Shown here piece by piece: positions 59,032 to 64,000 of a DNA stretch of 64,000 nucleotides. Made by a program: the position numbers and the translations under genes. Position 1 is the first letter of the stretch, and each line of letters opens with the position of its first letter. This DNA is from JANOYY01 sp043720395 (GTDB lineage Bacteria; Actinomycetota; Acidimicrobiia; Acidimicrobiales; JANYDT01). Below the pieces are notes generated by a model. That model made no database searches and was not told the DNA's origin. It saw only the letters and a list, made by a program, of their open reading frames with translations. The DNA lies in assembly GCA_043720395.1 (NCBI GenBank), contig JAYSSR010000062.1:1-64000 (forward strand), read 5' to 3'.

Positions 59032-60948
59032 ATGCGGTCGGCTCGCTCGCGCCTCGTAATCGGTAGTGTCACGCTGGCACTGGTTGCACTCGGGGTCGGG
59101 GCACTCTCCCTCGCCAACGGGTCCTCCGATGCATCCGCGGCAGAGGTGTTCCTTGAGTCGGCGGCGTCGTCGGGGCCGGACCCTTTCTCGCCGTCGGTCG
59201 CCGACCCGGCACCACCCCTCCCCCCTCCGGTGGACACCGTCGTTCCCACGCTTGCCCCTCTCACGGCACCGCCGGCGGTCGCAACCGAGGTCGTGTCGAC
59301 GGACACGGCCGCCACCACCTCGGCACCGACAACCGCAGCCCCACCGGAGCCGCCGACCGCACCGACCGCCCCGCCGCCGGGGCCCGTGGTGTCGCCCCCG
59401 CTACCGGCGCCTCCCATCAGCGGCGCTATCGCTCGCTTCTCCGGCACGACGCCGGGCCTCTACGGCGGTACCCGCAACCGCCGCACCTGCAACGTCGACG
59501 CGCTCGGCCAGTTCCTCGACACCAACCCCGACAAGGCCCGCGCCTGGTCGAAGGTGCTCGGCGTTGACCCGGCCAACGTCCGGGGGTACCTCGCCACCCT
59601 GACACCGGCGCTCTTGCGACGCGACACCCGCGTCACGAACCACGGCTTCCGTGGCGGGAAGGCGACCCCGCGCCAGGCCGTCCTCCAGCGAGGTACTGCC
59701 GTGCTCGTCGATTCCGTTGGACGTCCACGGGTGAAGTGCGCGTGCGGGAACCCACTGCTCGACCCGGTTGCGTCGAAACGGACGCCGAAGTTCCGGGGCG
59801 ACCCTTGGACCGGATTCGACCCGGGCAAGACCATCGCGATCGGTCCCGGCGAGGGGGAAATGGGCTCGGTAGGCCTCATCGACGACGCAACGGGCCAGGG
59901 CTTCGAGCGTCCGGTTGGCTCCTCCGGTGCGGACGACGGTGCGCCCATCGACGTCGCCAAGACCGGCTGGCCCGCGCAGCCAGGGCCGGGCTCCACTCCC
60001 ACGACCGCAGACCCGGCACCGGGGAACCCCGCGGACGAGGGTGGCATGGAACCCGTGGGTCCCGGTGGCCCGCCGACCACAGCACCGAACGACGGGTTCG
60101 ACTTCGGCTTCGCCGATGAGTCGGATGAGACCTCGAACGCGGCGGCGGTGACGACCAGCGGGGCACCGACCACATCCGTCCCGCCGACCACAGCATCGGC
60201 GTCCACCCAGGCACCGACCACCGCTGCACCGACCACCGCTGCGCCCACCACTGCTGCGCCGACCACCAAGGCACCACCTGCGGCACAGGCGGCGATAACC
60301 CAAGCACCGGCGACGACACCGCCACCGCCGCCGACCCTTGCGCCCACAACACGAGCCGCGCCCACGACGCGAGCCGCCACGACCGTGGCACCAACCACCG
60401 CGCCGCCGACCACCGCCCCGCCGACCCAGCCGCCCACGACCCCCGCGCCGCCGACCCAGCCGCCCACGACCCCCGCGCCGACGCCACCACCCACGACCGC
60501 TCCACCGCCCGTCTCCGTCGTGACGGGAGCGGGCCAGACCGCAGCGTCCTCGACGTTCTCCGGCGAGTTCCCGGTCCCGCTCGCGCTCGACGGCAACCCG
60601 GCGACCTCGTGGTTCTCGGCCGGACCCGGTCCTGGCAGCGCGACCGACCTCACCTGGACGGCCAACGCACCGACCCGCATCCGTCGCGTCGAGCTTCTGT
60701 CCAATGCCCGCCACGCGCGGCCCGATTTCCGAAGAGGGTTCGGCTTCGGCCGCGTCACCATCCAAGTGCTCGACGCCAACGGAGCAGTCGTGTTCACCGA
60801 TGCACGTGATCTGCCTGGCACGCCCGACCCGGACGTCGCGTTCGACCTCGACGCCACCGCAACGACAGTCCGCCTGACCTTCACCGGCCACGAAGACCCG
60901 ACGTGCGGCGGTATCGCTGAACTCATCGTGAAAGGAAGTCCGGCATGA
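59032..60948 (+). CDS. DUF6777 and F5/8 type C domain secreted protein with Thr/Pro linker
   Basis: This 638-residue protein has an N-terminal signal or anchor (RLVIGSVTLALVALGVGALS). Its DUF6777 domain (about 140-250) has the landmarks TPGLYGGTRNRRTCNVDALG, FLDTNPDKARAWSKVLGV, RDTRVTNHGFRGG, AVLQRGTAVLVD and RVKCACGNPL. Next is a long Pro/Thr/Ala linker (about 380-500) and then a discoidin-like F5/8C domain (LDGNPATSWFSAGPGPGS, RRVELLSNARHARPDFRRG), which often binds glycans. The layout suggests a cell-surface adhesin or glycan-binding factor. The next gene overlaps by four bases. Confidence 0.88.
   Translation: MRSARSRLVIGSVTLALVALGVGALSLANGSSDASAAEVFLESAASSGPDPFSPSVADPAPPLPPPVDTVVPTLAPLTAPPAVATEVVSTDTAATTSAPTTAAPPEPPTAPTAPPPGPVVSPPLPAPPISGAIARFSGTTPGLYGGTRNRRTCNVDALGQFLDTNPDKARAWSKVLGVDPANVRGYLATLTPALLRRDTRVTNHGFRGGKATPRQAVLQRGTAVLVDSVGRPRVKCACGNPLLDPVASKRTPKFRGDPWTGFDPGKTIAIGPGEGEMGSVGLIDDATGQGFERPVGSSGADDGAPIDVAKTGWPAQPGPGSTPTTADPAPGNPADEGGMEPVGPGGPPTTAPNDGFDFGFADESDETSNAAAVTTSGAPTTSVPPTTASASTQAPTTAAPTTAAPTTAAPTTKAPPAAQAAITQAPATTPPPPPTLAPTTRAAPTTRAATTVAPTTAPPTTAPPTQPPTTPAPPTQPPTTPAPTPPPTTAPPPVSVVTGAGQTAASSTFSGEFPVPLALDGNPATSWFSAGPGPGSATDLTWTANAPTRIRRVELLSNARHARPDFRRGFGFGRVTIQVLDANGAVVFTDARDLPGTPDPDVAFDLDATATTVRLTFTGHEDPTCGGIAELIVKGSPA
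60421..60474 (+). repeat. 27-base tandem repeat in the Thr/Pro linker
   Basis: CCGACCCAGCCGCCCACGAC and its continuation CCCCGCG are repeated twice without change. Four 15-base near-repeats (GCACCGACCACCGCT type) lie at 60221-60280. Both keep the frame and would change linker length by slippage. Confidence 0.85.
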
Positions 60949-61583
60949 AGGTATGCGCACGTAGGAAGTCACACGGAGTCAGCCCAACGCTTCCGCGCGT
61001 CGCAGCGAGCGGTCTTGCGATCGCTTGTGTCATGTTCGTCTCGGGCGGCTCGGCCCACGCGGCAACGTTCACGGGCTGCGAGGGTCGGGCGACGTCCGCG
61101 GACAAGCGCGGGCGACCCGTCGATCAGGCAACCGCACCGGGAACTGGAGGTACACGCGGTGATCCGTTCCGGGTGCGAAGCGACGGCCGGATCTCGTACT
61201 CCGGCGCGACACAGGACGTCCTCACGAACGGGCGGTGGAAGGTCGAGCTGGGCGTGCCGTTCGCCCCGGACCTAACAGGTCGCGTGGGAAACGCGATCGG
61301 CAACCGCGCGTGGTCCGGTGAGGAAGCGGTCTCCGATCGGATACCACTTCGAATACGTGGCCTGTTCCGCGTCCGATTCGAGGTCACCGGCACCGGGGCA
61401 GCACCTTGCACGGGTTCGGTGTGGGTGCGAGTTGAGGGCAACCCCATCACGACGCCACTCGGCATGGCGGCGGTCGCGCTCACACTGGCCGGGCTCTGGG
61501 GTGGCGTGCGGGACGCGTCCCAGGCGCTCAGCCGGTCCACCCGACCGAAACCGGACAACAATTCGAAGGGATCGGCACCGTGA
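60945..61583 (+). CDS. Secreted/membrane protein of the surface operon
   Basis: This 212-residue protein begins at an ATG overlapping the previous stop (ATGA). Its signal peptide is LPRVAASGLAIACVMFVSGG, with cleavage after AHA. The outside domain has SGATQDVLTNGRWKVELGVP and LRIRGLFRVRFEVTGTG, with a Cys pair (GCEG, PCTGS). A single C-terminal transmembrane helix (PLGMAAVALTLAGLWGG) is followed by a short basic tail, so it is type I membrane-anchored. No family recognised. It probably works with the DUF6777 protein and the small membrane protein next to it. Confidence 0.75.
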   Translation: MKVCARRKSHGVSPTLPRVAASGLAIACVMFVSGGSAHAATFTGCEGRATSADKRGRPVDQATAPGTGGTRGDPFRVRSDGRISYSGATQDVLTNGRWKVELGVPFAPDLTGRVGNAIGNRAWSGEEAVSDRIPLRIRGLFRVRFEVTGTGAAPCTGSVWVRVEGNPITTPLGMAAVALTLAGLWGGVRDASQALSRSTRPKPDNNSKGSAP

Positions 61584-61816
61584 GCGCGCCAACGTCCGCT
61601 CGGACGCCGCGCCGGCCGCGGCTGGTCCGGGCGGTGGTCGGCAGTGTGCTCGGCGGGCTCCTCCTGGGGCTCGGGGTCGCCCTGCTCCTCGTTCAGTTCG
61701 GTCGCATCGGACTCGGCACCTCGGCACCGTGGGTCGTCGTTGCCTCAGCGATCGCGGTGCGCGTGGCGCTTGCACTCGTGTCGTCCGAGCGCGGCCGACC
61801 CGACCCGTCGCCGTGA
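61580..61816 (+). CDS. Small two-helix membrane protein
   Basis: This 78-residue protein starts at a GTG overlapping the previous stop (GTGA). Two hydrophobic helices (VVGSVLGGLLLGLGVALLLV and WVVVASAIAVRVALALV) are separated by a short FGRIGLGTSAP loop, with basic tails on both sides. It is the last gene of the surface operon and is followed by palindromic repeat copy C. Function unknown; it may stabilise the anchored protein before it. Confidence 0.7.
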   Translation: MSAPTSARTPRRPRLVRAVVGSVLGGLLLGLGVALLLVQFGRIGLGTSAPWVVVASAIAVRVALALVSSERGRPDPSP

Positions 61817-61828
61817 CGTCGACCGTCG

Positions 61829-61886
61829 GCACAGCGCCACACTGACCGCACAGCGACACGCTGTAGCCGCAGTGTGGCGCTGTGGC
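61829..61886. repeat. Dispersed palindromic repeat, copy C
   Basis: Arms of 27 bases around an ACA loop share CACAGCGCCACACTG and end in ACAGCG, with a variable block between. The element lies 12 bases after the surface operon and may serve as its terminator. The gap 61817-62205 holds this repeat, the hairpin at 61933 and nothing else I recognise. Confidence 0.8.
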
Positions 61887-61932
61887 GTCACTCGTCGAAT
61901 TGTGCAACCGCTGGGCCAACCTGATCCATCGA

Positions 61933-61968
61933 TGCGCCTCGCCATGCGACCCGCGACAGCGAGGCGCA
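61933..61968. terminator. Hairpin in the gap after the surface operon
   Basis: TGCGCCTCGC and GCGAGGCGCA form a perfect 10-base stem with a 16-base loop, 117 bases after the last gene of the operon. It lies before the convergent aldo/keto reductase gene and could end transcription from either side. Confidence 0.4.
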
Positions 61969-62205
61969 CGAAATAGGTCGGCGGCGATCTGTTCGTTGAA
62001 TACCCTGCGCGCTTAGCATTCGACGTATTGATCCGACGCGCACTCGTTCACTGCCGAAGTCGAGTGATCCATTCAAGCGAGAGCGCGTGCGATCCATCGT
62101 TCCGAGAGCGAGAAATCGCACACACTTTCGCCCGGATCGAACTCGCCAACCCGCACACTCCCGGCGTGGTCGCCCATAGCCCTTGCAAGAGGGGTGATCG
62201 AAGCG

Positions 62206-63237
62206 TCAGCCACCTACGCGGCGGCGGGTGCGGGGCACAGCAAGCGACGGCGGGACGTACCCATCATCGGCCGTGCTGAAGTTGGTGCCCGGTGCCACGA
62301 TCGCGTCGATGCGGTCGAGCACCTCCTTGGTGAGCACGACATCGACTGCGCCCAACTGCGATGTCAGCTGCTCCATCGTGCGCGGACCAATGATCGCTGC
62401 CGTCACCGTCGGATGATTGATCACGAACGCCACAGCGAGATGCGGAAGCGGAATGCCGATGTCGTCGGCCAGCTCACCCAGCGCATATGCGGCTTCGAGC
62501 TTGCGCTGATTCTCCGGTAATGAGAAGTCGTAGCGGTCCGGAAATCGCTCGGCCCGGCGACTTGTGAGCGCCTCTCCGCCTCGACGCCACTGCCCCGACA
62601 ACCATCCGCCCGCCAACGGACTCCACGGAATTACGCCCATGTCGTACCGCTCACACGTCGGGAGCACCTCGGTCTCGATGCCCCGCACAAGCATCGAATA
62701 CGGCGGCTGCTCGCACACGAACCGCTCGCGTCCACGACGCTCCGCGACCCACTGTGCCTCCACGATCTGCGACGGCTGAAACGTCGAACTGCCGATGTTC
62801 ACGACCTTCCCCGCCCGGACCAGATCCGTAAGCGCGCCTAGCGTTTCGTCGATGTCGTAACGCGAGTCTGGTCGGTGCACCTGATACAGATCGATGCGAT
62901 CGGTCCCGAGACGCCGCAGGCTGTTCTCGACCTCTCGAATGATCCACCGACGCGAGCCACCCTGCTGGTTCAGGTCGCGTCCCATAGGTCCGAAGAACTT
63001 GGTCGCCAGCACGACCTCGTCGCGCCGACCTACCAGTGCCTTGGCGACGATCTCCTCCGACTCACCACGCGAGTACACGTCGGCGGTGTCAACAAAGTTG
63101 ATCCCGGCGTCGAGTGCCGCGTGGATGATCGCGACCGAGTCGTCGTGATCGGGGTTTCCCATCGCCCCGAACATCATCGCCCCAAGACACAACGGGGACA
63201 CTTGCACACCGGTTCGACCGAGCATTCGCATCTTCAT
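62206..63237 (-). CDS. Aldo/keto reductase (second type)
   Basis: This 343-residue NADPH-dependent oxidoreductase shows the N-terminus KMRMLGRTGVQVSPLCLGAM, the catalytic residues in NFVDTADVYSRGESEE, LATKFFG and LYQVHRPD, and the cofactor end ITNH-like VINHPTVTAAIIGPRT. It resembles the group of aldo/keto reductases annotated as YhdN- or Tas-like. The start giving MKMRMLG is chosen, as upstream Met residues precede no family sequence. The gene is convergent with the surface operon. Substrate unknown; a general detoxifying or sugar-modifying role is possible. Confidence 0.92.
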   Translation of the reverse strand: MKMRMLGRTGVQVSPLCLGAMMFGAMGNPDHDDSVAIIHAALDAGINFVDTADVYSRGESEEIVAKALVGRRDEVVLATKFFGPMGRDLNQQGGSRRWIIREVENSLRRLGTDRIDLYQVHRPDSRYDIDETLGALTDLVRAGKVVNIGSSTFQPSQIVEAQWVAERRGRERFVCEQPPYSMLVRGIETEVLPTCERYDMGVIPWSPLAGGWLSGQWRRGGEALTSRRAERFPDRYDFSLPENQRKLEAAYALGELADDIGIPLPHLAVAFVINHPTVTAAIIGPRTMEQLTSQLGAVDVVLTKEVLDRIDAIVAPGTNFSTADDGYVPPSLAVPRTRRRVGG

Positions 63238-63440
63238 GAAGGTCACCGTACGCATGATGTGCTCCGAGCACCGAATCCGCCGCCTCCGCACAACTACTCG
63301 GATGGCCGAAGGCCAAACAGGGGAGGTGGCACAGCGGGCAAACCCGTAAGGCCGTCCCAGTTGTTTGCGGAGGGTCCTTCTCGATTCAGTGCGAATGCGT
63401 CCACGACCGTGCCGTTCTCACGTGGGGTACGGTTCTTGGC

Positions 63441-63773
63441 GTGAAGTCAAGTGCACGCGACCGGCCGACCAGTCGTTGGCGCACGAGCGAACCGCCGCCT
63501 TCCTGGGAATCGGCCGACAATCCGAGTTCAGGAATCGTTGAACTCCCGCTTCGCTTGTACTGGTCCGATAGGCACAATGCGTTCGATCTCGCCGACGACG
63601 CCGAGCGCCGCCTCTACTACCAAGTCGTGCTCACCGAAGGCTGCAGCGAAGATGTTCGCGAGTTCCTCCACCTCCCAACGATGTTAGAAATCTGGCACGA
63701 ATTGTGGCTCTCGCCAGCAGTCCACGAAGTCTGGGACCCTTGGGTGGCGGCGCATCGCGATGTCGCTGTCTGA
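63441..63773 (+). CDS. Small partner protein of an AbiEii-type nucleotidyltransferase
   Basis: In this 110-residue protein the segment VELPLRLYWSDRHNAFDLAD, then RRLYYQVVLTEGCSEDVREF and MLEIWHELWLSPAVHEVWDP match a small family that precedes nucleotidyltransferase toxin genes in actinobacteria. It overlaps the next gene by 14 bases, so the two form an operon. By position it is the likely antitoxin or cofactor; it has no DNA-binding motif I can see. The first 30 residues look variable, so a GTG or ATG further in could be the start. Confidence 0.7.
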   Translation: MKSSARDRPTSRWRTSEPPPSWESADNPSSGIVELPLRLYWSDRHNAFDLADDAERRLYYQVVLTEGCSEDVREFLHLPTMLEIWHELWLSPAVHEVWDPWVAAHRDVAV

Positions 63774-64000
63774 CATCCAACGCCGCGTCGCATCACTGAT
63801 CCTGGCAATACCAGAAGCGAGCGAATTTGCCCTGGCGGGCGGAGCAGCGTTGATCCTCTACGAAGTTTCCGACCGCGGTACCAGTGACCTCGATTGCTTC
63901 GGCCCGTCCGTTGAGGCGGTGGACCGGCTGGTACCAGCTGCCGTAACCATTCTGAACAGTGCTGGATTCGATATTCATGTCGAGCTGCAGCGCAACGGGT
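63760..64000 (+). CDS. AbiEii/AbiGii-type nucleotidyltransferase (N-terminal part, cut by window end)
   Basis: The visible 80 residues start at an ATG inside the previous gene. They carry FALAGGAALILYEVSDRGTS followed by DLDCFGPSVEAVDRL: the GG-x-A-L strand and the D-x-D pair of the nucleotidyltransferase fold, as in AbiEii-type toxins and related aminoglycoside nucleotidyltransferase-like proteins. The rest lies outside the window. With the small gene before it, this makes the third AbiE-type module in the window (one complete, one truncated, one cut by the edge). Confidence 0.75.
   Translation, partial: MSLSDIQRRVASLILAIPEASEFALAGGAALILYEVSDRGTSDLDCFGPSVEAVDRLVPAAVTILNSAGFDIHVELQRNG

Noticed and set aside
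60221..60474. Regular short repeats that might suggest a CRISPR array
   Set aside because: The units are contiguous, keep the reading frame and encode a Pro/Thr linker. There are no spacers and no cas genes.
59401..60972. Antisense frames of about 500 codons opposite the DUF6777 gene
   Set aside because: They are Gly/Val or Arg/Gly-rich mirrors of the Thr/Pro linker, with no start signal or domain.

Overview
The window is about 66-70 percent G+C by eye. It uses C/G-ending codons, many GTG starts and heavily overlapping stop/start codons (ATGA, GTGA, TGATG). Its gene families are actinobacterial: a PknD-like kinase, WYL pairs, TY-Chap-like proteins, a SARP-like regulator and DUF6777. My best guess is a free-living actinobacterium of the Acidimicrobiia/Ilumatobacter type. 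That placement is inferred from protein style, as no rRNA or other marker gene is present.

Layout. 1-12.5 kb is ordinary chromosome: a DUF4143 ATPase cut by the window edge, a secreted protein, an FHA protein coupled to a Ser/Thr kinase with an NHL propeller, an aldo/keto reductase, a PAS/GGDEF diguanylate cyclase, a Baeyer-Villiger-type monooxygenase, a membrane protein, YceI and a TY-Chap-like protein. 12.5-15.3 kb is a decaying stretch with an ImmA/IrrE remnant, a small DUF5678-like gene and a multiply frameshifted ADP-ribosylglycohydrolase pseudogene. 15.3-17.8 kb holds a TauD dioxygenase/epoxide-hydrolase operon divergent from a TetR regulator.

17.9-34 kb is a defence and DNA-repair neighbourhood. 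It has an AbiE-type toxin-antitoxin pair; a tightly coupled operon of PPP phosphatase, SMC/RecF-like ATPase and a small helical protein (a good candidate for an undescribed system); an AbiEi-like regulator whose toxin partner has been cut off and joined to an Mrr nuclease remnant; an AddB-AddA-ParB-like operon in which addA carries a one-base frameshift; a second TY-Chap gene; and a PafBC-like pair of WYL regulators.

34-38.4 kb contains a DUF1232 protein, a phosphotransferase divergent from a MerR regulator across a perfect operator-like palindrome, a secreted protein and an ECF sigma factor.

38.6-50.2 kb is one long, translationally coupled operon. It encodes a glycoside-hydrolase/glycosyltransferase fusion, an APH-fold protein lacking the catalytic Asp, an ABC exporter fused to an APH kinase, a kinase N-lobe on its own, two canonical APH kinases, a glycosyltransferase with the relic of a duplicated copy, a ChbG/YdjC deacetylase and a pyruvyltransferase. 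It looks like a pathway for making, phosphorylating, decorating and exporting a glycan or glycoconjugate, and it is the most unusual module here.

51-61.8 kb has a NarL-type histidine kinase, a large MalT/SARP-like regulator and an operon of secreted or membrane proteins, including a DUF6777 plus F5/8C protein with a Thr/Pro linker. 62.2-64 kb has another aldo/keto reductase and the start of a further AbiEii-type module cut by the window edge.

A long palindromic repeat family occurs three times in intergenic DNA (9.5, 34.1 and 61.8 kb). No rRNA, tRNA, CRISPR array, transposase or origin was recognised.
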